Notes: generated by a model not told the origin, from the letters alone. A stretch of 64,000 nucleotides of DNA from Enterococcus plantarum (GCF_001730295.1 NZ_MIKA01000006.1:31479-95478); one strand, 5' to 3'; positions 44,231-53,770 are shown, counted from the stretch's first letter. Translations and numbers: made by a program.

Positions 44231-45314
44231 CTACGAAAAATTCAAGTTAAAAGAAGTCATCAATGCGTCAGGCAGAATGACAATCTTAGGCGTGTCAAAA
44301 GTGTCAGAGAATGTCTTAGCTGCTCAAAAGTTCGGTGGCGAACATTTCTTTGAAATGAGTGAATTAAGTATTCAAACAGGTGCCTATTTAGCGAAATTAT
44401 TAAAGGTCGAAGATGCTCAAGTCGTGTCTTGCGCTTCTGCTGGTATTGCGCAAAGTGTGGCAGCTTTGATCGGGGAAGGTTCTGTCTATCATGCTTATCA
44501 TCCGTACACAGAGAAGGTAACGAAACGTGAAATCATCCTGCCTAAAGGGCACAATGTAGACTACGGCACGCCCGTTGAAGTAATGGTCCAACAAGGTGGC
44601 GGTCAAGTAGTGGAAGCAGGGTATGCAAATATGTGCTCATCAGAACACATCGAAATGATGATCACGGACCAAACTGCCGCGATTCTATACATCAAGAGCC
44701 ATCATACGGTTCAAAAAAGTATGCTAAGTGTGGTAGAAGCCGCAACGGTAGCCCAAAAGCACAAGCTGCCACTAATCATAGATGCGGCAGCAGAAGAAGA
44801 TCTCTTCAAATACATCGGGGCTGGCGCAGACCTAGTGATTTACAGTGGAGCGAAAGCCATCGAAGGCCCAAGCGCAGGACTTGTGATTGGGAAAAAAGAG
44901 TACATCGAATGGATTCGTCTGCAAGGAAAAGGCATTGGCCGTGCAATGAAAATCGGTAAAGAGAATATTTTAGGGTTCACCCAAGCCGTTGAAGAGTATG
45001 TAAAAAATGGTAGTGAAACAGGAGCATCGATGCGAGCACGGTTGGCGCCATTTATTGAAAAATTGAACACTATCCCAAACCTTGAAGCCAAAGTCGTTCA
45101 AGACGGCGCTGGAAGAGATATTTACCGTGCCAGTATCAAAGTCATTGGGCCAAAATCAGCTAAAGAGGTCATCCAAGAACTAAAAGCGAAAAGTCCAGCA
45201 ATTTACACCCGTGAATACCAAGCAAATAACGGTATTATCGAATTCGATATCCGTTCAGTGAATGAAGTGGAAATGAATAAGATCACGAAAAGACTACAAG
45301 AAATGATGAATTAA
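44220..45314 (+). CDS. DgaE-type PLP-dependent ammonia lyase
   Basis: A 364-aa fold-type-I PLP enzyme of the SelA-like/DgaE group. The Schiff-base lysine is in LVIYSGAKAIEGPSAG (about residue 213), preceded by IIDAAAEED (PLP aspartate region). DgaE converts D-glucosaminate-6-phosphate to 2-keto-3-deoxygluconate-6-phosphate (KDGP) plus ammonia. The start is ATG 44220, with GGAGGA upstream; the TTG at 44205 lies before the ribosome site. Followed by the KDGP aldolase 15 nt later, as in dga operons. Confidence 0.9.
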   Translation: MTISYEKFKLKEVINASGRMTILGVSKVSENVLAAQKFGGEHFFEMSELSIQTGAYLAKLLKVEDAQVVSCASAGIAQSVAALIGEGSVYHAYHPYTEKVTKREIILPKGHNVDYGTPVEVMVQQGGGQVVEAGYANMCSSEHIEMMITDQTAAILYIKSHHTVQKSMLSVVEAATVAQKHKLPLIIDAAAEEDLFKYIGAGADLVIYSGAKAIEGPSAGLVIGKKEYIEWIRLQGKGIGRAMKIGKENILGFTQAVEEYVKNGSETGASMRARLAPFIEKLNTIPNLEAKVVQDGAGRDIYRASIKVIGPKSAKEVIQELKAKSPAIYTREYQANNGIIEFDIRSVNEVEMNKITKRLQEMMN

Positions 45315-45329
45315 AGGAGAGAATCAATT

Positions 45330-46073
45330 ATGACATTAACACCCAACTATTTAGAAGACCGTATTTGCCTAAACGTCCTAGCTAACTCAGTAGAAAATGC
45401 GAAAGACTGTTACGAAGCAGCAGAGGGACACATTGTTTTAGGCGTATTATCTAAAAACTATCCAACAGACGAAGCGGCGATCGAAGACATGAAAAAATAC
45501 GCCGCAGAAACCAACAACGCATTGTCTGTCGGCTTAGGAGCTGGTGATCCAAACCAAAGCCAAATGGTGTCAAGAATTTCAAAAGACTTACAACCTCAAC
45601 ACGTCAACCAGGTTTTTACAGGTGTTGGCACGTCTCGTGCTTTATTAGGGCAAAATGAAACGATCGTAAACGGCTTAGTGTCTCCAACGGGCAAAGTCGG
45701 CATCGTCAATATCGCTACAGGGCCATTAAGTTCACAAGCACCAGCGGGAGAAGTGACGCTCGAAACAGCCATTCGCTTATTACAAGACATGGGAGGCAGC
45801 TCGATCAAATTCTTCCCGATGAAAGGCTTAGCGCATATCGAAGAATACAAAGCAGTCGCTGAAGCTTGTGCGAAATATGACTTCTATCTAGAACCAACTG
45901 GTGGTATTGATTTAGAAAACTTTGAAGAAATCGTACAAATCGCAGTGGAAGCAGGAGTGAAGAAAATCATTCCTCATGTGTATAGCTCGATCATCGACTC
46001 AGCGACTGGTGATACTAAACCAGAAGATGTGAAAACCTTGCTTGGGATGATGAAAAACACTTTGGGCAAATAA
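45330..46073 (+). CDS. KDGP aldolase (DgaF-like, EF_0839 type)
   Basis: A 247-aa TIM-barrel aldolase that should split KDGP to pyruvate and glyceraldehyde-3-phosphate. The Schiff-base lysine is in SSIKFFPMKGL (about residue 153), and the phosphate site lies in LEPTGGIDLENF. It is slightly longer than classical KDPG aldolases and fits the conserved EF_0839 family. Strong AAAGGAGAG ribosome site. Directly downstream of the ammonia lyase. Confidence 0.9.
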   Translation: MTLTPNYLEDRICLNVLANSVENAKDCYEAAEGHIVLGVLSKNYPTDEAAIEDMKKYAAETNNALSVGLGAGDPNQSQMVSRISKDLQPQHVNQVFTGVGTSRALLGQNETIVNGLVSPTGKVGIVNIATGPLSSQAPAGEVTLETAIRLLQDMGGSSIKFFPMKGLAHIEEYKAVAEACAKYDFYLEPTGGIDLENFEEIVQIAVEAGVKKIIPHVYSSIIDSATGDTKPEDVKTLLGMMKNTLGK

Positions 46074-46079
46074 AAACTG

Positions 46080-46190
46080 AGCTAGATAAAAAATAAAAGC
46101 AGAACAAGCTCGTTCAGGACTGACAAAACAATAGACAAGAGTTCTCTTTTTTTCGAAGTCCTAGCTTGAAAAGCTAGAAATAGGCAGGGG
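46080..46190. repeat. Dispersed palindromic repeat, relative of the 122-bp element
   Basis: AAAAGCAGAACAAGCTCGTTC..ACTGACA..ACAATAG to CCTAGCTTGAAAAGCTAGAA aligns in order with the 122-bp unit at 14763-15126. It sits between the aldolase and kinase genes of one operon. Confidence 0.7.
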
Positions 46191-46196
46191 TCAGAA

Positions 46197-47207
46197 ATGA
46201 GAATTGCAGCTTTTGGTGAAATAATGATGCGCCTAACTCCACCAGAATATTTGATGCTAGAGCAAACCAAAGAATTACGTTTAGACTTTACAGGGACAGG
46301 TGTCAATATTTTAAGCAATCTTGCGCATTTTGGGTGTCAAACAAGCTTACTGACAAACCTACCTGATAATCGTTTAGGTGAAGCCGCTAAAGCGCGTGTT
46401 CGTCAGTTAGGTATTCAAGATCATTGGATTGGCGTATATGGAGATCACATAGGCTCTTACTTTGCTGAAATGGGTTTTGGACCAAGACCGACTCAAGTAA
46501 CCTATCAAAATCGCCGAAATAGTTCATTTGGTGTGAGTGGAGCTTCTAATTATGAGTTCGATGCATTTTTAGCTGAAGTTGATTTAGTCCATATTTGTGG
46601 TATAGCATTGAGTTTAACTGAAAAAACGCGTGAGGCGGCATTTATGTTAGCTGAAAAGGCACATGCTTTAGGAAAAAAAGTTTGTTTTGATTTTAATTTT
46701 CGCCCCAGTTTAAACGAAGCTCATGGTGTTTTATTTATGAAGGAACAATATGAAAAAATGTTACCGTATTGTGACGTGGTTTTTGGCAGTCAGCGGGATT
46801 TGACTGACTTGTTAGGAATGGAATTGGCTAAAACGTTAGACGCCTCTAAACAATTTGAAGTATTGGTTCAACAGTTTATGACGGACTACCAGATTGAATA
46901 TTTTGCTGGAACGATTCGTCAAGGTGAAGGGGACAAACATTATTTAACAGGTTTTTTATTTGATTCAGAAAAACAAGTCAAAGCAGCACCAAGAGAAATC
47001 GTTCGTTTAGATCGAATCGGTGCTGGAGATGGTTACGCTGCTGGAGTTTTGCTTGGCGTCAGTGAAGGGTGGTCATTATTAGAAACAGTAGAGTTTGCTA
47101 CTGCTAATGGTGTTTTAGCACATACGATCCAAGGCGATGTGCCACTTACAACGAGAAAACAAGTAAGGCATGTAATGGAACAACCGACAGTTGATCTGAT
47201 CCGCTAG
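46197..47207 (+). CDS. PfkB-family sugar kinase, probable 2-keto-3-deoxygluconate kinase
   Basis: A 336-aa ribokinase-family enzyme. The N-terminal FGEIMMRLTPPEY is typical of KdgK; the catalytic aspartate is in RIGAGDGYAAGVLLG (about residue 280), and DFNFRPSL lies at about 163-170. Phosphorylating KDG to KDGP would feed the adjacent aldolase, so the pathway could also accept an unphosphorylated sugar acid. Preceded by a repeat and followed by a strong terminator. Last gene of the cluster. Confidence 0.9.
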   Translation: MRIAAFGEIMMRLTPPEYLMLEQTKELRLDFTGTGVNILSNLAHFGCQTSLLTNLPDNRLGEAAKARVRQLGIQDHWIGVYGDHIGSYFAEMGFGPRPTQVTYQNRRNSSFGVSGASNYEFDAFLAEVDLVHICGIALSLTEKTREAAFMLAEKAHALGKKVCFDFNFRPSLNEAHGVLFMKEQYEKMLPYCDVVFGSQRDLTDLLGMELAKTLDASKQFEVLVQQFMTDYQIEYFAGTIRQGEGDKHYLTGFLFDSEKQVKAAPREIVRLDRIGAGDGYAAGVLLGVSEGWSLLETVEFATANGVLAHTIQGDVPLTTRKQVRHVMEQPTVDLIR

Positions 47208-47211
47208 AGGA

Positions 47212-47270
47212 AAGAGTAGAATGAAATAGTGTAAATGCGTTTATACTACTTTCGTTCTACTCTTTTTTTC
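47212..47270 (+). terminator. Terminator of the EF_0829-type cluster
   Basis: A long hairpin: AAGAGTAGAA..AATAGTGTAAA pairs with TTTATACTACT..TTCTACTCTT around a TGCG loop, then seven T. Confidence 0.92.
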
Positions 47271-47406
47271 ATTATAATGAAGATAAGCAATGATTTTAGC
47301 GAAACCATTTACGTGATGCAGATAAATTGGTATGCTAAGGAAGCGGAGCTATTATGCAATACGTTATTTTTTATATAAAAAAGTCTGTTTAGAGGAGGAG
47401 ATCGAC

Positions 47407-48417
47407 ATGACCGATGAAAATATTTGGAAAGCGCTAGACGATGATGTTTTGAAAGATAGTATTCGAAAACGACCAGGTATGTACATTGGTGGGATTGGTC
47501 AAACTGGCTTGGAAAGCATGGTCTTGCAAGTACTAGATCATTTATTGTACTTAGCAGTTGATCTAAAGCAGGCAGAACTTTCGATAGAACTTTCTAATAC
47601 CCAATTTATTTTTTCTTTTTTCAGTAAAAAAGGGTTATTTTTAGATAAAATTCCAGAAGAACAGTACACCCCCCCGTATCTTTTTCTATCTGTAGTCAAT
47701 GCCTTATCAGAACAGCTTGGTTTTGGTGTAGAGAAATTAGGCAAACGTACGATTCAAATTTATCAAAATGGGCAGTTGAACAAAAAAGCCTTGATTCCAT
47801 CAGAAGACGAGGGACAACGGATCGAACTAGCTTTTACACCCGATGAACTGCTATTTGGCAATAAACCATTGTCTTATTTTATTTTATTCAATCGATGTCA
47901 AGAACTGGCGATGCTAAACAGTGGGTTGGCCATTTCGTTGACTGACGGAAAAAAACAGAAAAACTTTTTCCATTATGAACAAGGACTTGTGGAATACATT
48001 TTTCAAAAGGATGATAGCATCACAAGAGGCGGTCAACCATTGATTATCAACACGATCAGTGAAGGGGTTTTGATTCAAGCCGTTATCTCCAAGAATGGCT
48101 CTACGAGCATTAAAGACAGTTTTGTCAACGGTCATTTACCATCTGATGGTGGCACACATCTTGAAGGGTTCATCCAAGGAACGGTAGATGCAATCAATCA
48201 ATTTCTAGAAGAAACGAATCGTTTAAAGTATTTAACGATCGATAATTTTCCAGAACGCTATGACATGGTTCTTTCCGTCAGAGTCAAACGCCCTAGATAC
48301 ACTGGGGCCATCAAAAAGAAAATTAGAAATCCTGAGCTTTACAAAATTGTGAAAGAAGCTGTTTTTACTGAAGTATCAATCTTTTTAAAACGGCATCCGG
48401 CGTGGTACTTAAATTAA
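47407..48417 (+). CDS. GyrB N-terminal-domain paralogue with degenerate ATP site
   Basis: A 336-aa protein covering only the GyrB 43-kDa region (GHKL plus transducer). IRKRPGMYIGG (about 19-29), SVVNALSEQL (about 97-106), NSGLAISL, FHYEQGLVEYI and DGGTHLEGF align clearly with GyrB. The ATP-site residues are lost: the stretch equal to E-V-V-D-N-x-x-D of GyrB reads Q-V-L-D-H-L-L-Y (about 41-48), and the DGRGIPV loop is replaced by SKKGLFL. There is no TOPRIM domain. The start is ATG 47407 with GAGGAGG upstream. It cannot be a working gyrase; it may bind gyrase or another partner. A repurposed pseudoenzyme is inferred. Confidence 0.85.
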   Translation: MTDENIWKALDDDVLKDSIRKRPGMYIGGIGQTGLESMVLQVLDHLLYLAVDLKQAELSIELSNTQFIFSFFSKKGLFLDKIPEEQYTPPYLFLSVVNALSEQLGFGVEKLGKRTIQIYQNGQLNKKALIPSEDEGQRIELAFTPDELLFGNKPLSYFILFNRCQELAMLNSGLAISLTDGKKQKNFFHYEQGLVEYIFQKDDSITRGGQPLIINTISEGVLIQAVISKNGSTSIKDSFVNGHLPSDGGTHLEGFIQGTVDAINQFLEETNRLKYLTIDNFPERYDMVLSVRVKRPRYTGAIKKKIRNPELYKIVKEAVFTEVSIFLKRHPAWYLN

Positions 48418-48450
48418 ACGAATGGCTCATCATTGAAAGGTGCGGCGGTT

Positions 48451-48900
48451 ATGAAAATTTTTATTGATGGTGATGGTTCACCAGTAAAAGAGACAACAAT
48501 TGAAGTTGCACTAGCTTATTCGATCGACGTTGTCATTGTGACGAGTATCGATCATTATTCTTTAAAAGAGTATCCTCAAAATGTTTCTTTTGTCTATGTA
48601 GATAAAGGAGCTGATGCAGCAGATTATAAGATTGTTCAGTTGATTAAAACGGGTGATGTTTTAGTAACACAAGATTATGGGCTAGCTTCATTAGTTTTGC
48701 CGAAAGGTGCTCGAGTGATGCATCAATTAGGGTATGAATATACAGGAGAAAATATGGACGGATTACTGGAACAACGTTATTTTAGTGCGAAAGTACGAAA
48801 AAGTGGTAGCCGTACGAAAGGGCCGAAAGCATTCACACAGGCAGATCGTGAAAAATTCAAAGCCAATCTTGTTGAGCTGATCAACGGATACATAGAATAG
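48451..48900 (+). CDS. YaiI/YqxD family protein (DUF188)
   Basis: A 149-aa protein of the DUF188 family, NYN/PIN-like in fold: MKIFIDGDGSPVKETTIEVA at the start, VDKGADAADYKIVQLI and GDVLVTQDYGLASLVLPKGA with the conserved acidic residues. Predicted nuclease-like but uncharacterised. The start is ATG 48451 (GAAAGGTG upstream) rather than TTG 48433. It lies 33 nt after the GyrB-like gene and may be co-transcribed. Confidence 0.9.
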   Translation: MKIFIDGDGSPVKETTIEVALAYSIDVVIVTSIDHYSLKEYPQNVSFVYVDKGADAADYKIVQLIKTGDVLVTQDYGLASLVLPKGARVMHQLGYEYTGENMDGLLEQRYFSAKVRKSGSRTKGPKAFTQADREKFKANLVELINGYIE

Positions 48901-49079
48901 CAGGAAAAAATACTCATCTTATTCGAAAGAACAAGAATAAAAAAATTCTTTGATTTCGTGATTTGTTTCTATTCGGACTAACGCTTTTATGCTAAAATAT
49001 GAAAGAACTATTTTCAATTTATTTATTGGACGCAACAACCGTGTTAATTGAAGTTGAATATGTCCTTTTTACGTAAGAA

Positions 49080-49310
49080 TATTTAGCATCAAGAGCTAGC
49101 CTTTGGGAAAAAAGAGAAAAACTGAATGCTACAAAAAAACTTCAGACATATATTCTTTTTCAAGGCAAAACGGGCTCTTTCAGCTTTAAAATTATCTAGC
49201 TTTACAGGCTAGCTCTTCGGAAAAAAGAGAAAATCTGATTGTGGCGAAAAGCACCACCTTCTTATTTTCCAATCAGAGCTACCAAGTCTGTTTAGCTTCA
49301 AAAATTAGGA
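49080..49310. repeat. Dispersed palindromic repeats upstream of ddl, relatives of the 122-bp element
   Basis: From about 49192 TCTAGCTTTACAGGCTAGCTCTTCGG..AAAAGAG..GATTGTGGCGAAAAGCACCAC matches the reverse complement of the 122-bp unit at 14763-15126 over its whole length. A more diverged or truncated copy (GAGCTAGCCTTTGGGAAAAAAGAG... to GGGCTCTTTCAGCTTT) lies just before it (about 49090-49190). They fill most of the gap between 48900 and ddl. Confidence 0.78.
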
Positions 49311-49320
49311 GGAAAAGCAT

Positions 49321-50397
49321 TTGAAGATTACATTGTTATATGGTGGTAGAAGTGAGGAACATGATGTTTCTATATTATCTGCCTATTCTGTTTTAAATGC
49401 GATCTACTATAATTATTATGAAGTTCAATTGGTTTTTATCAGTAAAGAGGGAGAATGGGTCAAAGGACCACTTCTATCAGAGAAGCCAGAAAGTCCAGAT
49501 GTCCTGAAGCTAAATTGGTCTGAAAAAGGCGAAACAGATAAGTGGGGAGAATACAATGGACGTGTGATTTTACCGTGTGAAATCCAAGAAGAAGAGACGA
49601 TTGTTTTCCCAGTGTTACATGGACCAAACGGTGAAGATGGGACGATTCAAGGCTTTCTAGAAACGATTGGTATGCCATATGTAGGAGCTGGCGTTTTAGC
49701 AAGTGCGAATGCAATGGACAAAATCATGACAAAATATCTACTGCAAACGGCAGGAATTCCTCAAGTGCCATTTGTTCCTGTCCTAAGAAGTGATTGGAAA
49801 GAAAATCCTAAAAAAGTCTTTGAACAGTGTGAAGGTTCATTGATTTATCCCGTTTTTGTTAAACCAGCTAACATGGGCTCAAGTGTAGGGATCAGCAAAG
49901 CTGAAAACCGTGAAGAACTACAAAATGCGTTGGAAGAAGCGTATCGTTATGATTCCAGAGCAATCGTCGAGCAAGGAATCGAGGCTCGTGAGATCGAGGT
50001 AGCGATTTTAGGTAATGAAGATGTTCGAACGACCTTGCCTGGTGAAATCGTCAAAGATGTTGATTTTTATGATTACAATTCTAAATACATCGACAATCAA
50101 ATCACGATGCAAATTCCAGCTGAAGTGCCGGATGAAGTGCATCAAAAAGCACAAGAATTTGCTAAAAAAGCGTATACTATTTTAGATGGTAGTGGGTTAA
50201 GTCGATGCGATTTCTTTTTGACTAGTAAAAATGAATTATTTTTAAACGAATTAAATACGATGCCTGGTTTTACTGAGTTTAGTATGTATCCCTTGTTATG
50301 GGAAAATATGGGCTTAAAATACAGTGATTTGATCGAAGAATTAATTCAATTAGCTTTAAATCGTTTCAAACAAAGACAAAGTTTTTACGAAAGATAA
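49321..50397 (+). CDS. ddl: D-alanine--D-alanine ligase
   Basis: A 358-aa ATP-grasp ligase that makes the D-Ala-D-Ala dipeptide for peptidoglycan. LLYGGRSEEHDVSILSA at the N-terminus, HGPNGEDGTIQGFLE (about 100-114), YPVFVKPANMGSSVGISKA (about 177-195) and the omega loop VKDVDFYDYNSKY with the tyrosine of D-Ala-D-Ala ligases (not VanA/VanC types) are present. TTG start behind AGGAGGAAAAGCAT. Followed by its own terminator and murF. Confidence 0.96.
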   Translation: MKITLLYGGRSEEHDVSILSAYSVLNAIYYNYYEVQLVFISKEGEWVKGPLLSEKPESPDVLKLNWSEKGETDKWGEYNGRVILPCEIQEEETIVFPVLHGPNGEDGTIQGFLETIGMPYVGAGVLASANAMDKIMTKYLLQTAGIPQVPFVPVLRSDWKENPKKVFEQCEGSLIYPVFVKPANMGSSVGISKAENREELQNALEEAYRYDSRAIVEQGIEAREIEVAILGNEDVRTTLPGEIVKDVDFYDYNSKYIDNQITMQIPAEVPDEVHQKAQEFAKKAYTILDGSGLSRCDFFLTSKNELFLNELNTMPGFTEFSMYPLLWENMGLKYSDLIEELIQLALNRFKQRQSFYER

Positions 50398-50403
50398 CAC
50401 ACC

Positions 50404-50450
50404 AAAAAAGGGAGGAGACAAAACATTGGAAGTTTTGTTTCAGCCCTTTT
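50404..50450 (+). terminator. Terminator between ddl and murF
   Basis: GGG(AGGA)GACAAAAC pairs with GTTTTGTTTC(A)GCCC, followed by TTTTAT. Confidence 0.75.
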
Positions 50451-50526
50451 ATGTATGAGTTCAATCTAAGTAGAAGCCTTGAATGGTGAAGAAACTATAG
50501 TTTACGTTTAAAAAGGAGAGAAACCG

Positions 50527-51894
50527 ATGAAATTAACTTTTTGGGAAGCTGCTGAAGCGACAAAAGCTACGAATGATTGGCAACAATGGTCAGATTTTGA
50601 ATTGACTGGAATTGAATTTGACAGCAGATTAATAACCCAAGGCAATCTTTTTGTTCCACTAAAAGGTGAAAATGATGGTCATTCCTTCGTTACCAGTGCA
50701 ATAGATAACGGAGCAAAAGCTGCTTTTTGGAGTTCTTTAGAAACGGCGCCAGAACAATTTCCGATTTTAAAAGTCACAGATACCTTGAAAGCCATGCAAG
50801 ACCTAGCTGCTTACTATCTAAAGAAAATGAAGCCTACGGTGATTGCGATTACGGGGAGCAATGGTAAAACCACGACCAAAGATATGACAGAAGCTGTTCT
50901 GGCTCAACAGTTCAAGACATATAAAACGCAAGGCAATTATAATAATGATATCGGGTTACCGTACACTATTTTACATATGCCAGATGAAACAGAAAAACTG
51001 ATTCTAGAGATGGGCATGGATCATGCAAATGAAATCGATTTTCTATCAAGGTTAGCCCAGCCAGATGTGGCTGCAATTACAATGATTGGCGAGGCGCATA
51101 TTGAAAATCTCGGTTCAAGAGCAGGGATCGCAAAAGCGAAAATGGAAATCACTGCAGGACTTGCAGGTAAAGGCTTGTTAATTATTCCAGCAGAGGAACC
51201 CTTACTAGTACCGTTAACAGTAGGATTCACTCAAACAATCCAAACATTTGGTTTGGAACAAGCGGATTGCAAAGCAGCAATTGTTGAAGCACAAAAAGAC
51301 TATACATCGTTTAAGATCAACGGCTCAAACACTGTATTTACTATTCCTGTTCCAGGCAAATATAACGTTGGAAATGCATTGATTGCTATTTGTATCGGGC
51401 AATGGTTTGATATGGCGGAAGAAAAAATCCAAGCAGGTTTGGCTGATTTTCAATTAACCAAAAATCGGACCGAATGGTTGAAAAGTAAGACAGGGATCGA
51501 GATTTTAAGCGATGTCTATAACGCCAACCCAACAGCAATGAACTTAGTATTAGACAGTTTTAGCCAGATGCCTACACAAGGAAAACGAGTGGCAGTATTA
51601 GGTGATATGCTTGAATTAGGGCCAGATTCTGCAGCAATGCATATGTCTGTGAACGAGCATTTGGATCCAAACGAAATTACAGAAGTTGTCCTGTATGGCG
51701 CTGAAATGCGTGCCTTATATGATACACTTGCAAAAAAATATCAAAAAAAACAGCTTCATTACTTCAAAAAAGAAGAAAAAGAAGCATTGACAACTACGTT
51801 AAAATCAATTCTTGAACCCAAAGATATGGTCGTATTGAAAGCAAGCAATGGCATGGGATTAAAGGAAGTCGTGTCAAAACTTATTAAAATTTAG
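50527..51894 (+). CDS. murF: UDP-N-acetylmuramoyl-tripeptide--D-alanyl-D-alanine ligase
   Basis: A 455-aa Mur ligase that adds D-Ala-D-Ala to the UDP-MurNAc-tripeptide. The P-loop is AITGSNGKTTTKD (about 112-124), followed by EMGMDHANEID and the C-terminal domain with LSDVYNANPTAM. It uses the dipeptide made by Ddl, encoded directly upstream. GGAGAG ribosome site. Confidence 0.96.
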   Translation: MKLTFWEAAEATKATNDWQQWSDFELTGIEFDSRLITQGNLFVPLKGENDGHSFVTSAIDNGAKAAFWSSLETAPEQFPILKVTDTLKAMQDLAAYYLKKMKPTVIAITGSNGKTTTKDMTEAVLAQQFKTYKTQGNYNNDIGLPYTILHMPDETEKLILEMGMDHANEIDFLSRLAQPDVAAITMIGEAHIENLGSRAGIAKAKMEITAGLAGKGLLIIPAEEPLLVPLTVGFTQTIQTFGLEQADCKAAIVEAQKDYTSFKINGSNTVFTIPVPGKYNVGNALIAICIGQWFDMAEEKIQAGLADFQLTKNRTEWLKSKTGIEILSDVYNANPTAMNLVLDSFSQMPTQGKRVAVLGDMLELGPDSAAMHMSVNEHLDPNEITEVVLYGAEMRALYDTLAKKYQKKQLHYFKKEEKEALTTTLKSILEPKDMVVLKASNGMGLKEVVSKLIKI

Positions 51895-51910
51895 CAAGCT
51901 TTCATAAAAC

Positions 51911-51939
51911 TTGCTGAAAATGTAAAACTATGCTAGAAT
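51911..51939 (+). promoter_or_regulatory. Promoter of cshA
   Basis: TTGCTG (51911-51916), a 17-nt spacer and TAGAAT (51934-51939). It gives a 5' UTR of about 280 nt before the TTG start of cshA. Confidence 0.65.
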
Positions 51940-52014
51940 AACCTATTGCCGAAAGATCGAAGTAGATAAAACGAAAGTACCTATTGAAGATACTTTTCTA
52001 TCATATAAAGATTA

Positions 52015-52092
52015 AAAAAGCTGAACGAACTCGTTTGGCTTTTCTAGTGCCTGTAGCTTCATAAGGTGGATTTTTCGGTAACACTAATGAGA
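52015..52092. repeat. Repeat fragment in the cshA 5' UTR
   Basis: AAAAAGCTGAACGAACTCGTTTGGC..CTGTAGCTTCATAAG.. TTTTTCGG resembles the ends of the 122-bp family but is diverged. The rest of the gap between murF and cshA shows nothing further that I can name. Confidence 0.45.
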
Positions 52093-52228
52093 AAATAAAC
52101 GAAACCTATGTAGAAGGTTTATTGACTCCATGAACATTTTCAAAATTAGTGAAAGTCAAATCACCTGTAACATCAATTTTAGAAGAATCTATTTCTTCTG
52201 CAACAAACACTATTTAGGAGGATATCAT

Positions 52229-53770
52229 TTGAAATTTAAAGAACTAGGTTTAGAAACAGATTTATTAGCAGCAATCGAGCGCTCAGGATTTGAAGAAGCA
52301 ACACCGATTCAGGAGGAAACGATCCCTCTAGCATTGCAAGGAAAAGACGTCATTGGACAAGCACAAACAGGAACTGGTAAAACAGCTGCTTTTGGGTTAC
52401 CAATGTTACAAAAAATCGATACAAGCAAACGTATGTTGCAAGGAATCGTGATTGCACCAACTCGTGAGTTAGCAATCCAAACACAAGAAGAGTTATATCG
52501 TTTAGGCCGCGATAAAAAGATCCGTGTACAAGCCGTTTACGGTGGAGCAGATATCGGCCGTCAAATCCGTGGACTAAAAGAAAATCCACATGTTGTTGTC
52601 GGAACACCTGGACGTTTATTGGATCATATCAATCGTCGTACTCTAAAACTAGATACAATTGAAACGTTAGTTTTAGATGAAGCAGATGAAATGTTGAATA
52701 TGGGATTCTTAGAAGATATCGAAAAAATCATCTCAAAAATTCCATCAACTCGTCAAACATTGCTATTTTCAGCAACAATGCCGCCAGCTATTAAAAATAT
52801 CGGCGTGAAATTCATGAAAGAACCAGAACACGTGAAGATCAAAGCAAAAGAAATGACTGCTGATTTGATCGATCAATATTACGTACGTTCAAAAGATTTC
52901 GAAAAATTCGATGTAATGACGCGCTTATTAGACGTTCAAACACCAGAATTGACAATCGTATTTGGTCGTACAAAACGTCGTGTAGATGAATTAGCTCGTG
53001 GTTTAGAAGCGCGCGGATACAAAGCTGAAGGAATCCATGGTGATTTATCACAACAAAAACGTATGAGCGTTTTACGTTCATTTAAAAATGGAAACTTAGA
53101 TATTTTAGTTGCGACAGACGTAGCAGCTCGTGGACTAGATATTTCAGGTGTTACGCATGTTTACAACTACGATATTCCACAAGATCCAGAGAGTTATGTT
53201 CACCGTATCGGCCGTACAGGTCGTGCTGGTAAAGGCGGAATGTCAGTAACTTTTGTGACACCAAACGAAATGGGTTACTTACATGTTATCGAAGAATTAA
53301 CGAAAAAACGCATGACACCGTTACGTCCACCAAATGAACAAGAAGCCTTTAAAGGACAATTAGGTGCAGCAATCGAAACGGTTGAAGAAAAAATGGCAGA
53401 AAATGGTCTAGAAAATTATTTGCCTGCAGCTAAAGACCTTTTAGAAAAATATTCTGCTGAAGATTTAGCAGCATTATTACTAAAAACTATTTCTAAAGAT
53501 CCATCAGATGCTGTGCCGGTAAAAATTACACCAGAGCGTCCATTACCATCAACTAAAAAAGGCTTCAACAAAAATAATCGTAGCGGTGGCGGTGGCAACA
53601 GCCGTAATCGTAATAAAAATGGCGGTGGCGGTTACCGTGGAAACAAAAATAACAAAGGTACTGGCGGCAGCGGAAACGGCGGCGGCTATAATAAGAGCAA
53701 AGACAATCGTTCAGCAAAACGTCACAACGATAAAAAACGTAGCTTCGTTATTAGAGATAACTCAAATTAA
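52229..53770 (+). CDS. cshA: DEAD-box RNA helicase CshA
   Basis: A 513-aa ATP-dependent RNA helicase. The Q motif ([16 protein letters not shown]), motif [13 protein letters not shown] box [11 protein letters not shown] and the [10 protein letters not shown] motif are intact. The C-terminal tail (about 430-513) is rich in Gly, Asn, Arg and Lys and should bind RNA. CshA works in mRNA turnover and ribosome assembly, mostly in the cold. The start is TTG 52229, placed by TAGGAGGA 8 nt upstream; an ORF extension to 52130 has no ribosome site. Strong terminator after it. Confidence 0.95.
   Translation: MKFKELGLETDLLAAIERSGFEEATPIQEETIPLALQGKDVIGQAQTGTGKTAAFGLPMLQKIDTSKRMLQGIVIAPTRELAIQTQEELYRLGRDKKIRVQAVYGGADIGRQIRGLKENPHVVVGTPGRLLDHINRRTLKLDTIETLVLDEADEMLNMGFLEDIEKIISKIPSTRQTLLFSATMPPAIKNIGVKFMKEPEHVKIKAKEMTADLIDQYYVRSKDFEKFDVMTRLLDVQTPELTIVFGRTKRRVDELARGLEARGYKAEGIHGDLSQQKRMSVLRSFKNGNLDILVATDVAARGLDISGVTHVYNYDIPQDPESYVHRIGRTGRAGKGGMSVTFVTPNEMGYLHVIEELTKKRMTPLRPPNEQEAFKGQLGAAIETVEEKMAENGLENYLPAAKDLLEKYSAEDLAALLLKTISKDPSDAVPVKITPERPLPSTKKGFNKNNRSGGGGNSRNRNKNGGGGYRGNKNNKGTGGSGNGGGYNKSKDNRSAKRHNDKKRSFVIRDNSN

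Noticed and set aside
44633..44959. 108-aa ORF within the DgaE-type gene
   Set aside because: Out-of-frame shadow of a well supported gene; basic, low-quality composition.
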